In this document: one piece after another, positions 17,140 through 26,661 of the stretch
Position numbering within the stretch: the stretch's first letter is position 1
Layout of the letters: the number at the start of each line of letters is the position of its first letter
From: Desulfobacula sp.
GTDB lineage: Bacteria; Desulfobacterota; Desulfobacteria; Desulfobacterales; Desulfobacteraceae
Assembly: GCF_030145145.1 (NCBI RefSeq)
Contig: NZ_JAQYWD010000024.1
Location: forward strand, 33,294 to 97,293
Reading direction: 5' to 3'
DNA: 64,000 nt
The notes under the pieces: generated by a model
Told to the model about the DNA's origin: nothing
Databases searched by the model: none
Seen by the model: only the letters and a program-made list of their open reading frames with translations
Translations under genes and position numbers: made by a program

Positions 17140-18872
17140 TGTCAAAGGATTTAAACAAAGGGATGAGATACCGTATCATTATCGTTCAGGTTCTGATGGG
17201 TCTCTTTATTTTTCTTTTAGGGGTCAAATCCTTTGATATTCAAATTTTCAAAGCCAAGGGACTGGCTGAAAAAGCGGAAAATGAGTATGTCAAACATATC
17301 ACCATCAAAGGGGAAAGAGGTCAAATTCTAGACAGAAACATGAACAAACTGGCCACCAGTATTGATGCCATATCCATTACGGCCTGTCCTTCAAAAATCA
17401 AAAACCCGGAAGCGGTCGCCCAGCAAGTTTCCACCCAATTGGATATGGATCAAAAAAAACTTCAAACCACCCTTTCCTCCAACCGCATGTTTGCCTGGGT
17501 GGCCCAGAAAATTTCTCCGGATGAGGCCAATAAAATTCGACAATTGCACCTGAAAGAAATTTATTTTGAAAATGATGCCAAGCGGTTTTACCCGAACAGA
17601 ACCCTTGCCGCCCAGGTCATCGGGTTTACGGGATCAGAAGATTCCGGCCTGGAAGGTCTTGAGTTTAAATATAATGCGATTCTCGAAGGCCGTTCCGTGA
17701 AAATCAGGATAAAGCGGGATGGAAACGGGGGAATTCTCGATCTTGATAAAAAAAAGAGACCTGAGTTGAAAGGAAAATCCATTGTCCTGACCCTGGATAA
17801 AAAAATTCAATTCCTGACGGAAAAAACCCTGGAAAGAACCGTAAACGACCATCATGCGAAATCAGGGATGGCCCTGGTGATGAAACCCCAGACCGGTGAG
17901 TTTCTTTCCATTGCCCATTTCCCCAAATTCAATCCAAACAATTTCAAAGGTATCGACAGAGAAGTCTTCCGAAACCGTGCTGTCACAGATGCATTTGAAC
18001 CGGGATCTGCCATGAAAATTTTTACGGCTGCTGCAGCACTTGAAAACGGATTGGCACCGAGATCCATCTTTTTTTGTGAGAACGGCACCTATAAAATCGG
18101 AACCTTCACCATTCATGACACCCACCCCTATGACTGGCTTTCCATTAACCGGATCATCAAATTTTCAAGCAATATAGGGGCGGCAAAAATCGCCGCAACG
18201 ATTGGTGATAAGGCCTTGTACAATCATCTGGCCGCCTTTGGATTCGGAAAAAAAGCCCGGATCGGGTGTCCTGGAGAAACATCGGGTAATTTGATTCCCT
18301 ATGGGCAATGGTCGCGAATCGATGCCGGTGCCATCGCCTTTGGCCAGGGCGTTTCTGTTTCCGCCATACAATTAATCAGTGGTATCAGCGCCATTGCCAA
18401 TGGGGGAAACCTGATGAAGCCCCTGTTGATAAAAGAAATCATCTCCAACAATGGCCAAGGTGTCACACGGTTTCATCCTGAAATAATCCGGCGGGTCGTT
18501 TCCTCAAAAACCGCTCACCAGGTCAAACAAATGATGCGCCTTGTGGTAGAAGAAGACGGTACCGGTACAAAAGCAGCCATGGACGGTTATACGGTTTGCG
18601 GCAAAACAGGAACCGCTCAAAAAGCCATGGAGAACCGGAAAGGATATTCAAAGCATAACTACATCTCGGTTTTCGGTGGATTTGCACCTTTTGACACACC
18701 GGAATTAGCCATTTTGGTGGTAGTGGATGAGCCCAGAAAACAATATTATGGGGGAGATGTTGCCGCCCCTGCCTTTAAAACCATTATGGCCGAATCCTTT
18801 AATTATCTGAATATCCCCCCGGAAAAAAACACGCCCATGATCGCCTCATTATCCACTGGAGAAAAAAAATGA
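17139..18872 (+). CDS. ftsI: peptidoglycan D,D-transpeptidase FtsI (PBP3)
   Basis: A 577-residue class B penicillin-binding protein. A short cytoplasmic tail and one membrane helix (IIIVQVLMGLFIFLLGVKSF) are followed by the dimerization (pedestal) domain. The transpeptidase carries the three catalytic motifs: SAMK (Ser290, Lys293), SSN in FSSNIGAAK, and KTGT from Lys489. It crosslinks peptidoglycan at the septum together with FtsW. The open frame extends back to 16908 through ftsL in another frame, but ATG at 17139 overlaps the ftsL stop and begins a normal N-terminus. No PASTA domains are present. Confidence 0.96.
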   Translation: MSKDLNKGMRYRIIIVQVLMGLFIFLLGVKSFDIQIFKAKGLAEKAENEYVKHITIKGERGQILDRNMNKLATSIDAISITACPSKIKNPEAVAQQVSTQLDMDQKKLQTTLSSNRMFAWVAQKISPDEANKIRQLHLKEIYFENDAKRFYPNRTLAAQVIGFTGSEDSGLEGLEFKYNAILEGRSVKIRIKRDGNGGILDLDKKKRPELKGKSIVLTLDKKIQFLTEKTLERTVNDHHAKSGMALVMKPQTGEFLSIAHFPKFNPNNFKGIDREVFRNRAVTDAFEPGSAMKIFTAAAALENGLAPRSIFFCENGTYKIGTFTIHDTHPYDWLSINRIIKFSSNIGAAKIAATIGDKALYNHLAAFGFGKKARIGCPGETSGNLIPYGQWSRIDAGAIAFGQGVSVSAIQLISGISAIANGGNLMKPLLIKEIISNNGQGVTRFHPEIIRRVVSSKTAHQVKQMMRLVVEEDGTGTKAAMDGYTVCGKTGTAQKAMENRKGYSKHNYISVFGGFAPFDTPELAILVVVDEPRKQYYGGDVAAPAFKTIMAESFNYLNIPPEKNTPMIASLSTGEKK

Positions 18873-21841
18873 AGCTGTCTGATCTGATCAAAGGGTGTTT
18901 GTTGACTTCATCTGCCCCGTTAACGGCTGGGGCAAACCATGATCCTGATATCAGTGCCATTGCCTCAAACTCCAGGGACATCCAGCCGGGCGGATTGTTC
19001 ATTGCCATTAAGGGCTTTATGGCGGATGGAAATGATTATATTGAACAGGCCTTTGAACGAGGAGCCGTTGCCGCCATCGCCGAAACCAATCCCAAAAATC
19101 TGGACAATATCATCCTGGTTGAAAACCCAAGGCGCGCCATGGCCACTATTGCCACCAATTTTTATGGCCATCCATCAAAGGGATTGACCCTGGTCGGCAT
19201 CACCGGGACCAATGGGAAAACCACAACCACCTGGCTTTTGGAAAGCATTTTCAAGGCCTGTGGATTTGCCACCGCTGTCATTGGCACCATTAATATCCGG
19301 TACAAGGATCAAACGGTTGATAACCCCGTAACAACACCGGATTCCATTGATCTTCAAAGAACCCTTTATGAGATGAAAAAAGCCGGTGTGACCCATGTCA
19401 TCATGGAAGTCTCTTCCCATGGACTGGACCTGAACAGGGTGGATGGCTGCCGGTTTGATGCCGGGGTATTTACCAATCTGACCCGGGACCATCTGGATTA
19501 TCACAAAACCCTGGATGCTTACTATCAATGCAAAAAACGATTTTTCACCCAATTCCTCGGACCCCATGGAACGAACAATGCACCGGCTGTATTGAATATT
19601 GATGACCCTAAAGGGAAAGCCTTATTCAACTGCCTGCCCTATACCACCATTGGTGTCAGCACACGAATGCGAACAGATATTTTTGCTGAAGGTGTCACCG
19701 ATACGATTCAGGGTTTGTCAGGACCCATTCACCTGCCCAATGGCTCCTTTAACCTGACATCCTTTCTTACCGGCCGGTTTAATTTAGAAAATATTTTGTG
19801 TGCTGCCGGTGCGGCTCACGCGTTACATATCGACGTGAAATCGATCAAAAAGGGGCTGGAAAACTGCCATGCCATTCCAGGTCGACTGGAAAAAATAAAG
19901 ACCCCCCTTGACCGACACATATTTGTCGATTATGCCCATACCCCGGATGCTTTGGACTCTATTTTACGCACCTTAAAACAAAGAGCCCCCAAACGGCTCA
20001 TCACTGTTTTCGGGTGCGGGGGAGACAGGGATCGCTCAAAACGGCCCTTAATGGGTCAGATTGCCGGCAACCTCAGTGACATTGCCATTTTGACCTCAGA
20101 TAACCCGAGATCCGAACATCCCGATGCCATTATTACGGATATCCTGGAAGGGATGGCCAATTTTCACCGGCTTTCCGATACAGATCTTGTATCAACCCCG
20201 TTCAAAAAAGGATACCAGATTGAAGTTGACCGGAAAAAAGCCCTTAAACGAGCCCTTTTTATTTCAAAACCCGGGGACATCATTATTGCTGCAGGTAAAG
20301 GGCATGAAACCTACCAGATCACCCGGGCAGGCACCCTGCATTTAGACGACAAGGAAGAACTGCAGAACGCGGCCATTGAATTTGCCGAACAGTTCACCCC
20401 CATTCCATGGTGTACAGCAGATCTGTCCCGGGCATTAGACTGTGAGCCGGTCATGTCTACCCTTGACCCCCATCATTGCTTTGCCGGGATTTCCACGGAC
20501 TCAAGAGCCATTGATGACACCCGGATTTTCCTTGCCCTTAAAGGGGAACGCTTTGACGGACATGTCTTTGTTCAGCACCTCATGGAGAAAGGGATACAAG
20601 GGTTTATTACCCAAAAAGGCTTTTGGGATACCCTGGACGGAACCACCCGGAAAAAAATCAACCAAAAAAATCTGGTTCTTTTTGAAGTGGGGAACACGGT
20701 AACGGGATTGGGGCAGCTGGGTCTTTACCAACGGAACCGTTCCAATGTTAAACTGATTGCCATTACCGGTTCCAGCGGAAAGACAACCACCCGAAAAATC
20801 ACCGAAGACCTGTTCAACACGCAATTTCATACCCATGCCACCATTGGAAATTTTAACAACGAGATCGGTTTGCCGTTAACCCTTTTAAATCTTTCCGCTG
20901 CCCATGAATGGGCCATCGTGGAAATGGGGATGAATCATCCGGGTGAAATATCCCGGCTGAGCCGAATCGCACGGCCGGATATTGCCATGGTGATCAACAC
21001 CGCCGGGGTTCATCTTGAAGGGCTTGGCAGCGTGGATAATGTTGCCGCTGCCAAGGCGGAGATTTTTGACGGCATCCGGGAAAACGGCACAGCAATTCTT
21101 TTTGCCGATGATCCCAGACGGGAAATACTTGAAACAGCAGCCAGGAAAAACAGCGCCATCAAAACCCTTCTGTTTTTTGGTGCCAATGATGACGCCATGA
21201 TCCAGCCGGTCCATATTCACCCGTCAGAAACCGCCACTGACTTTACCGCCCGGTTTGACGATCAAGAGGTCCATTTTTCCATCCCCTCCCCTGCTCTTTT
21301 TATGGTTAACAATTGCCTGGCTGCCATTTGTGCGGCCAGGACGGCAGGAATCCCCATAAAAAACATTCAAAAAGGGCTTAAGGCCTTTACCCCTGTATCC
21401 GGCAGAATGACTATTTTCAGGCTATCCGAATCAATCCATATGATCGATGACACCTATAATGCAAACCCTGCTTCCGTGACCCAGGCCTTGAATACCCTGC
21501 ACAGGGTCAGTGGCGGCAGCAATAGCATTGCCGTTCTCGGGGATATGCTGGAACTGGGCGAAGAATCAGACCGACTTCATCGACAGATCGGCCAGGCAGC
21601 CGCTGTGTTGGGGATCTCCAAATTATTTTTTTTCGGAACCCAGGTAAAACACATGATCGAAGGGGCCATTGAAAACGGATTTTCAGCAGACAATATATTT
21701 CACGGCACAAAAGAGGAGATTGCTCAAAAGGTGGTGGAAGCCGCAGACAAAAACACCTGGGTTCTCGTAAAAGGCTCCAGGGGTATGGCCATGGAAACTG
21801 TTATATACACACTTCAAAAAATATTAAAGTCCACTTGTTAA
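18869..21841 (+). CDS. murEF: fused UDP-MurNAc-tripeptide ligase MurE and tripeptide-D-Ala-D-Ala ligase MurF
   Basis: A 990-residue fusion of two consecutive Mur ligases in one uninterrupted frame. Residues about 1-500 are MurE: P-loop TGTNGKTTTT (Lys117) and the meso-diaminopimelate specificity motif DNPR (411-414). Residues about 510-990 are MurF: its own substrate domain (STDSRAIDDTRIFLALKGERFDGH), P-loop TGSSGKTTTR (Lys638), IVEMGMNHPGEI and DDTYNANPAS. The fused enzyme would add meso-DAP and then D-Ala-D-Ala to the UDP-MurNAc-dipeptide. Separate murE and murF genes are the norm. Both active-site sets look complete, and the gene overlaps the ftsI stop by four bases. Confidence 0.96.
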   Translation: MKLSDLIKGCLLTSSAPLTAGANHDPDISAIASNSRDIQPGGLFIAIKGFMADGNDYIEQAFERGAVAAIAETNPKNLDNIILVENPRRAMATIATNFYGHPSKGLTLVGITGTNGKTTTTWLLESIFKACGFATAVIGTINIRYKDQTVDNPVTTPDSIDLQRTLYEMKKAGVTHVIMEVSSHGLDLNRVDGCRFDAGVFTNLTRDHLDYHKTLDAYYQCKKRFFTQFLGPHGTNNAPAVLNIDDPKGKALFNCLPYTTIGVSTRMRTDIFAEGVTDTIQGLSGPIHLPNGSFNLTSFLTGRFNLENILCAAGAAHALHIDVKSIKKGLENCHAIPGRLEKIKTPLDRHIFVDYAHTPDALDSILRTLKQRAPKRLITVFGCGGDRDRSKRPLMGQIAGNLSDIAILTSDNPRSEHPDAIITDILEGMANFHRLSDTDLVSTPFKKGYQIEVDRKKALKRALFISKPGDIIIAAGKGHETYQITRAGTLHLDDKEELQNAAIEFAEQFTPIPWCTADLSRALDCEPVMSTLDPHHCFAGISTDSRAIDDTRIFLALKGERFDGHVFVQHLMEKGIQGFITQKGFWDTLDGTTRKKINQKNLVLFEVGNTVTGLGQLGLYQRNRSNVKLIAITGSSGKTTTRKITEDLFNTQFHTHATIGNFNNEIGLPLTLLNLSAAHEWAIVEMGMNHPGEISRLSRIARPDIAMVINTAGVHLEGLGSVDNVAAAKAEIFDGIRENGTAILFADDPRREILETAARKNSAIKTLLFFGANDDAMIQPVHIHPSETATDFTARFDDQEVHFSIPSPALFMVNNCLAAICAARTAGIPIKNIQKGLKAFTPVSGRMTIFRLSESIHMIDDTYNANPASVTQALNTLHRVSGGSNSIAVLGDMLELGEESDRLHRQIGQAAAVLGISKLFFFGTQVKHMIEGAIENGFSADNIFHGTKEEIAQKVVEAADKNTWVLVKGSRGMAMETVIYTLQKILKSTC

Positions 21842-21850
21842 GGGGTTATG

Positions 21851-21985
21851 ATGGATCATTTCAGGGAAAAACGATCGGTGGGAGAGAGACGACAATTCAC
21901 GTACACAGCGCATGTTCCTGAAAGACGATCCGGAAAAGACAGAAGAAAAATCAGCGCACGCAATTCGAAAATAAAGAAGGAATAG
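21851..21985 (+). CDS. small basic ORF between murEF and mraY
   Basis: A 44-codon frame, too short to be picked up by usual length limits. It has AAGGGG five bases before the ATG at 21851 (another ATG stands at 21848). The product is very rich in Arg and Lys, with the pattern ERRQF...HVPERRSGKDRRK, an Arg-Arg-Ser-Gly-x-Asp-Arg-Arg motif that resembles short basic motifs I associate with other deltaproteobacterial proteins. No membrane segment or cysteine is seen. It fills the 155-base gap between murEF and mraY in an otherwise tightly packed operon, ending 11 bases before mraY. It could encode a small protein or be a translated leader for mraY; I cannot tell which. Confidence 0.55.
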   Translation: MDHFREKRSVGERRQFTYTAHVPERRSGKDRRKISARNSKIKKE

Positions 21986-21996
21986 GGTTACACAAA

Positions 21997-23076
21997 ATGC
22001 TTTACCAATTTTTATATCCTTACCATATCGATTATTCGATTTTGAATATCTTTCGATATATTACCTTCAGAACCATTTATGGCGGCCTGACAGCCTTTTT
22101 AATTTGTTTTCTGTTCGGACCGTTTGTTATCCGGAAACTTTCCCAGATGCAGGTCGGACAAATCATCCAGACCGATGGGCCGCAATCCCATCTGGGAAAA
22201 CAGGGAACCCCCACCATGGGGGGGCTTCTGATTCTTTTTTCCATTTTCACCACCACGGTGATCTGGGGAAATCTGTCGAATCATTACGTGACCATTTTCC
22301 TTCTGGCCCTGATCCTTTTCGGCCTTATCGGATTTATCGATGATTACCTTATGCAGGTAAAAAAAAGGAACATGGGGTTCACGGCCAAAGGCAAATTCCT
22401 GATCCAGATCCTGTTCGCCTTGATCATCAGCTGGCTCATCTACAATTGTCCTGATTTTGATTCCAGCCTGACCATTCCGTTTTTAAAGGACGTTTCCCCG
22501 GACCTGGGCATCTGGTATATTCCGTTTGCCTGCCTCGTGATTGTGGGGACCTCCAATGCCGTAAACCTGACCGACGGTCTTGACGGGCTTGCCATCGGCC
22601 CCTATATCGTTGCCAGTGTCACCTACATGTTTTTTGCCTATGTTGCCGGGCATGTCCAGATTGCAGACTATCTGCATGTCCGGCATATTACCTCTGCCGG
22701 TGAAATAACAGTGGTCTGCGGAACCCTGGCAGGTGCCGGGTTAGGATTCCTCTGGTTTAATGCCCATCCTGCCCAGATCTTTATGGGAGATTCCGGTTCG
22801 ATTCCCCTGGGTGGCATTCTAGGCACCATTGCCATTATTACAAAACAGGAAATCCTGCTGTTGATTGTGGGCGGACTGTTTGTCATCGAGGCCTTGTCCG
22901 TTATCATTCAAGTCTCCTATTTTAAACTGACAAAGGGGAAAAGGGTATTTCGAATGGCCCCCTTACACCACCATTTTGAGCTGAAAGGGTGGCATGAATC
23001 AAAAGTGATTGTACGGTTCTGGATTATTTCCATTACCCTGGCATTAATCTCATTAAGCACATTGAAAATAAGATAA
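21997..23076 (+). CDS. mraY: phospho-N-acetylmuramoyl-pentapeptide transferase MraY
   Basis: A 359-residue polytopic enzyme of the standard length. Visible hallmarks are GTPTMGGLL, the Asp pair in GFIDDYLMQVKKRNMG, NLTDGLDGLAIGP, GFLWFNAHPAQIFMGDSGS and the histidine loop APLHHHFELKGW. It transfers phospho-MurNAc-pentapeptide to undecaprenyl phosphate to form lipid I. murD starts one base after its stop. Confidence 0.97.
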   Translation: MLYQFLYPYHIDYSILNIFRYITFRTIYGGLTAFLICFLFGPFVIRKLSQMQVGQIIQTDGPQSHLGKQGTPTMGGLLILFSIFTTTVIWGNLSNHYVTIFLLALILFGLIGFIDDYLMQVKKRNMGFTAKGKFLIQILFALIISWLIYNCPDFDSSLTIPFLKDVSPDLGIWYIPFACLVIVGTSNAVNLTDGLDGLAIGPYIVASVTYMFFAYVAGHVQIADYLHVRHITSAGEITVVCGTLAGAGLGFLWFNAHPAQIFMGDSGSIPLGGILGTIAIITKQEILLLIVGGLFVIEALSVIIQVSYFKLTKGKRVFRMAPLHHHFELKGWHESKVIVRFWIISITLALISLSTLKIR

Positions 23077-24441
23077 ATGACACTTCAAGAAAAAAAATCA
23101 TCCTATTTTCTGATCATTGGTCTGGGGACCTCAGGGATTTCCATGGCCAAATTCCTGCATGCCAGCGGCCAGGAGGTCGTGGCCACGGATATTGACCCCG
23201 CCAGAACCGACAGGGCAAAGCAACTCAATGATCTGGGCATTCGAACCGAAATCGGGTTTCACAACCCAAAAACCTTTAACCAGGCAGCAGTTCTGGTTCC
23301 CAGCCCCGGGATCCCCTTAACCCTTGAGCCCATCAAAACAGCCGCAGCCAGGGGGGTTCCCATCTCAGGGGAATTGGACATTTTCTCCCGGTACAATGAT
23401 CTTCCCATCATTGCCATTACCGGCACCAACGGCAAGACCAGCACCACCACATTGATCGGTGACATGCTGACCGCCTGCGGCAGGACCCCTTTTGTGGGAG
23501 GAAATATCGGGACGCCTTTGGTGGATCACTTGATGAACAAACGAAACACAGATGTCATTGTGGCTGAAATATCCAGTTTTCAGCTGGATCTTGCAAAAAC
23601 GTTTAAACCGGATGTCGGGGTATTGTTAAATATTTCCGAGGATCACCTGGACCGATACGACACCTACACCGCCTATGAAACGTCTAAATGGCGTCTGTTT
23701 GACCATCAGGATGCCGACGACAAAGCCGTGATCAATCACTCTATTTCAGGGTTTGAAAAAAAAATCAAGACCCTCCGGTCCAGGGTGTTTGCCTTTTCAT
23801 CCACCCAGGGCATCCCGACCCCATGGGGGGCTCACATCGGTTCAAACGACATTCAGGTCATCACAAAGGCGTTGAATTACCGAATAAAAACAGACGTCCT
23901 CAAAGAACTCCAAGGCACGCACAACCGGGAAAACATTGCAGCAGCCGTTCTTGCCTGCCTGGCCGTTGATGCGGATATCAACGGTATTTTAAACGGATTG
24001 AACACCTTTAAAAACTTACCCCACAGAATGAAGTTGATTCATACCATTGATGGTATTTCTTTTTATGATGATTCCAAGGCAACCAATACGGATGCCGTCA
24101 TCCGTGCACTGGCGTGCTTTGACAAAAATGTTCTCCTGATACTGGGAGGCAGGGAAAAGGGAACAAATTTTTCCCTGCTGATCCCGGCGGTGCAACACCG
24201 TGTCAAAACCATTATTGCCATTGGAGAATCCAGGAAACACATCCAGGAAACCTTTGAAAACGTCTGCCGGGTCATACCGGCAGACACCATGAAAGATGCC
24301 GTTCAAAAGGCGTTTAATGCTGCAGCAGGAGATGATGTTGTCCTACTCTCCCCTGCCTGTGCAAGCTTTGACATGTATGCGAACTATGCCCAGAGAGGAA
24401 CTGATTTTATAACCCATGTCACTGAACTTGGAAACAAATAA
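23077..24441 (+). CDS. murD: UDP-N-acetylmuramoylalanine-D-glutamate ligase MurD
   Basis: A 454-residue Mur ligase. The N-terminal Rossmann-like domain (LIIGLGTSGISMAKFL) is followed by the ATP loop GTNGKTSTTT, then SSFQLD, ISEDHLDRYD, FYDDSKATNTDA and the C-terminal SPACASFDMYANYAQRG. The last motif marks MurD rather than the other ligases. It adds D-glutamate to UDP-MurNAc-L-Ala. It starts directly behind mraY, and ftsW follows with at most a short overlap. Confidence 0.96.
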   Translation: MTLQEKKSSYFLIIGLGTSGISMAKFLHASGQEVVATDIDPARTDRAKQLNDLGIRTEIGFHNPKTFNQAAVLVPSPGIPLTLEPIKTAAARGVPISGELDIFSRYNDLPIIAITGTNGKTSTTTLIGDMLTACGRTPFVGGNIGTPLVDHLMNKRNTDVIVAEISSFQLDLAKTFKPDVGVLLNISEDHLDRYDTYTAYETSKWRLFDHQDADDKAVINHSISGFEKKIKTLRSRVFAFSSTQGIPTPWGAHIGSNDIQVITKALNYRIKTDVLKELQGTHNRENIAAAVLACLAVDADINGILNGLNTFKNLPHRMKLIHTIDGISFYDDSKATNTDAVIRALACFDKNVLLILGGREKGTNFSLLIPAVQHRVKTIIAIGESRKHIQETFENVCRVIPADTMKDAVQKAFNAAAGDDVVLLSPACASFDMYANYAQRGTDFITHVTELGNK

Positions 24442-24442
24442 A

Positions 24443-25570
24443 ATGATCGGTCCCACAAAACCCATTCACCCGTTTTTCAATGAAAAAAGCATTCTTTTTC
24501 CGGTGATTCTTCTGTCTGGAATCGGTATCATCATGGTGTATTCAGCCAGTTCTTCCATCAGCATGGAAACTTACAATTCAGCATTTCATTATATGAAAAA
24601 ACAGGCTCTCTTCTTTGGCATCAGTTTGTGTGTCATGTTTATCACCGCCTCTTTTCCCTATAAACTTTACCGGCGGATATCCTATCTGATCCTGTTTGCC
24701 GCCATTGTCCTGCTGGTGGCCGTACTCGTTCCCGGGTTAAACGTTAAAGCCGGGGGCGCCCACCGGTGGCTGGACCTGGGCGGTTTCACCTTTCAACCCG
24801 CTGAATTTGCAAAACTGGCCCTCATTCTTTTTCTAGGATATTCCCTGTCCAAAAAACAGGACATGATAAAATTGTTTTCCGTGGGATTTATCCCCCATGC
24901 GGTTATTTTTACTTTCTTTGCCTGTTTGATCATTCTTCAACCTGATTTTGGAACCATTGTGGTGCTGGGAATGATCACCTGGGGCATGATGTTTATTGCC
25001 GGGGTTAAGATCATTCATCTGCTGTCTCCAACCCCTTTGCTGGCCCCGGTGATTTATTTTTGGGTGTATAAGGTTGACTACCGGCTGGAAAGAATTTTGA
25101 CGTTTTTAAACCCCTGGGATGATCCCTATAACACCGGATACCAGATCACCCACTCTTTAAAAGCCTTTGGGTCAGGTGGTATTTTCGGGAAAGGCATTGG
25201 GCTTGGGATGCAGAAAATGCACTACCTTCCGGAACCCCACACAGATTTTATTTTTTCCATTATCGGCGAAGAGCTTGGACTGATCGGCGTGCTGACGGTT
25301 CTATCCCTGTATTTAGTCTTATTGATGAAAGGGATCACCATCGCCAAAACAGCAGACACTGTTTTTGGGACCATCACTGCCACCGGATTGACCCTTTATA
25401 TCGGGATCCAGGTCATCATCAATACCGGTGTTGCGTTAGGGGTTCTGCCGACAAAAGGTCTTACCCTTCCATTTATCAGTTATGGGGGAACCTCCCTGGT
25501 GATCAATATGGCTGCCATGGGAATTTTAATGAATATCGGGGCATCAAAAAAAAATGGACAAGCAATTTAA
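24443..25570 (+). CDS. ftsW: septal peptidoglycan polymerase FtsW
   Basis: A SEDS-family membrane protein of about 375 residues with ten membrane segments. Family motifs include MVYSASS near the first helix, GGAHRWLDLGGFTFQPAEFAK, GYQITHSLKAFGSGGIFGKG, LPEPHTDFIFSIIGEELG and the C-terminal LPFISYGGTSL. It polymerises glycan strands with FtsI. The frame extends back to an ATG at 24416 inside murD. ATG 24443, two bases after the murD stop, gives a normal-length cytoplasmic tail and is chosen, but neither has a strong ribosome site. It overlaps murG by 17 bases. Confidence 0.94.
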   Translation: MIGPTKPIHPFFNEKSILFPVILLSGIGIIMVYSASSSISMETYNSAFHYMKKQALFFGISLCVMFITASFPYKLYRRISYLILFAAIVLLVAVLVPGLNVKAGGAHRWLDLGGFTFQPAEFAKLALILFLGYSLSKKQDMIKLFSVGFIPHAVIFTFFACLIILQPDFGTIVVLGMITWGMMFIAGVKIIHLLSPTPLLAPVIYFWVYKVDYRLERILTFLNPWDDPYNTGYQITHSLKAFGSGGIFGKGIGLGMQKMHYLPEPHTDFIFSIIGEELGLIGVLTVLSLYLVLLMKGITIAKTADTVFGTITATGLTLYIGIQVIINTGVALGVLPTKGLTLPFISYGGTSLVINMAAMGILMNIGASKKNGQAI

Positions 25571-26657
25571 CATCATCATAGCCGGTGGAAAAACCGGCGG
25601 CCACCTTTTCCCGGGGATTGCCATCGCCCAGGCCCTGGAAAGGAGCCATCCGGATGTGGGGATTCTTTTCGTTGGCACCACAGCCCCCTTTGAAACCCAA
25701 ACCCTTGAAAAATACGGGTATGCCCACAAGGGCATCCTCTCAAAACCCATTAAAGGCGGCAGTCTGCCTAAAAAAATGGTTTCCATCAGCCTGCTGCTGA
25801 TTTCACTGATTCAGTCCCTGGTGATCATCCTTCGCCAAAAACCCGATTTTGTACTGGGAGTGGGGGGATTTTCTTCTTTTACCGTTGTTCTGGCAGCCTG
25901 GATACTGGGGATTCCCAGTGCCATCCAGGAACAAAACGCCATCCCGGGACTGACCAACCGTTTGCTGTCAAAATTTACCCAGACCATTTTTACCGCTTTT
26001 AAAGAGACAAAAGGATTTGTCAACAACCCAAAAGTGATCTATGTGGGCAATCCTGTCCGAAAAACAGATCCCATGGCATCCGGCAGTCGACTAAACCTAA
26101 CACAGTTTAATCCAGACAAGTTTACCCTTTTGATCACGGGGGGAAGCCAGGGTGCGGGCAGTATCAATATGGCCGTTATGGATGCCCTGGCATTGATGGA
26201 CCCTGCCGACACCCTCAATATTATCCATCAAACCGGGATAACGGATGAATCTGTTGTCCAAAAACAATATGACGACCTAAAGGTACCGGCAACGGTGAAC
26301 GCCTTTTTTCATGACATGCCGCGATTGCTGGATATGGCCGATCTTGCCATCACCAGGGCCGGGGCTGGAACCATTTCCGAACTGTGTATCAAAGGCCTGC
26401 CTGCCATCCTGGTGCCGTTCCCCCATGCCGCAGATGACCATCAAACCGTTAATGCAAAAGCCCTTGAAAATCAGGGTGCAGCGGTGATGATCAAGGACAA
26501 TGAACTGACAGGGCAGCGATTAAAAGAAACCCTGGACGGCCTGATCGGAAACAAAACAAGGCTGGCTCACATGGCTGAAATGTTACAGCACCTGGCCATG
26601 ACCGATGCGGATGAACGCATAGCAGCCCATATTTTAAAACAAGGAATTAAGGCGTAA
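25554..26657 (+). CDS. murG: UDP-GlcNAc:lipid I GlcNAc-transferase MurG
   Basis: A 367-residue GT28 glycosyltransferase. It has the N-terminal loop IIAGGKTGGHLFPGIAIA, VGVGGFSSF, QEQNAIPGLTNRLLSK, GNPVRK, TGGSQGA and the C-domain ITRAGAGTISELCIKGLPAILVPFPHAADDHQ. One family oddity: the first loop reads GGKTGGH where GGTGGH is usual. It converts lipid I to lipid II at the inner face of the membrane. The start lies inside the end of ftsW. Confidence 0.96.
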   Translation: MDKQFNIIIAGGKTGGHLFPGIAIAQALERSHPDVGILFVGTTAPFETQTLEKYGYAHKGILSKPIKGGSLPKKMVSISLLLISLIQSLVIILRQKPDFVLGVGGFSSFTVVLAAWILGIPSAIQEQNAIPGLTNRLLSKFTQTIFTAFKETKGFVNNPKVIYVGNPVRKTDPMASGSRLNLTQFNPDKFTLLITGGSQGAGSINMAVMDALALMDPADTLNIIHQTGITDESVVQKQYDDLKVPATVNAFFHDMPRLLDMADLAITRAGAGTISELCIKGLPAILVPFPHAADDHQTVNAKALENQGAAVMIKDNELTGQRLKETLDGLIGNKTRLAHMAEMLQHLAMTDADERIAAHILKQGIKA

Positions 26658-26661
26658 CCCC

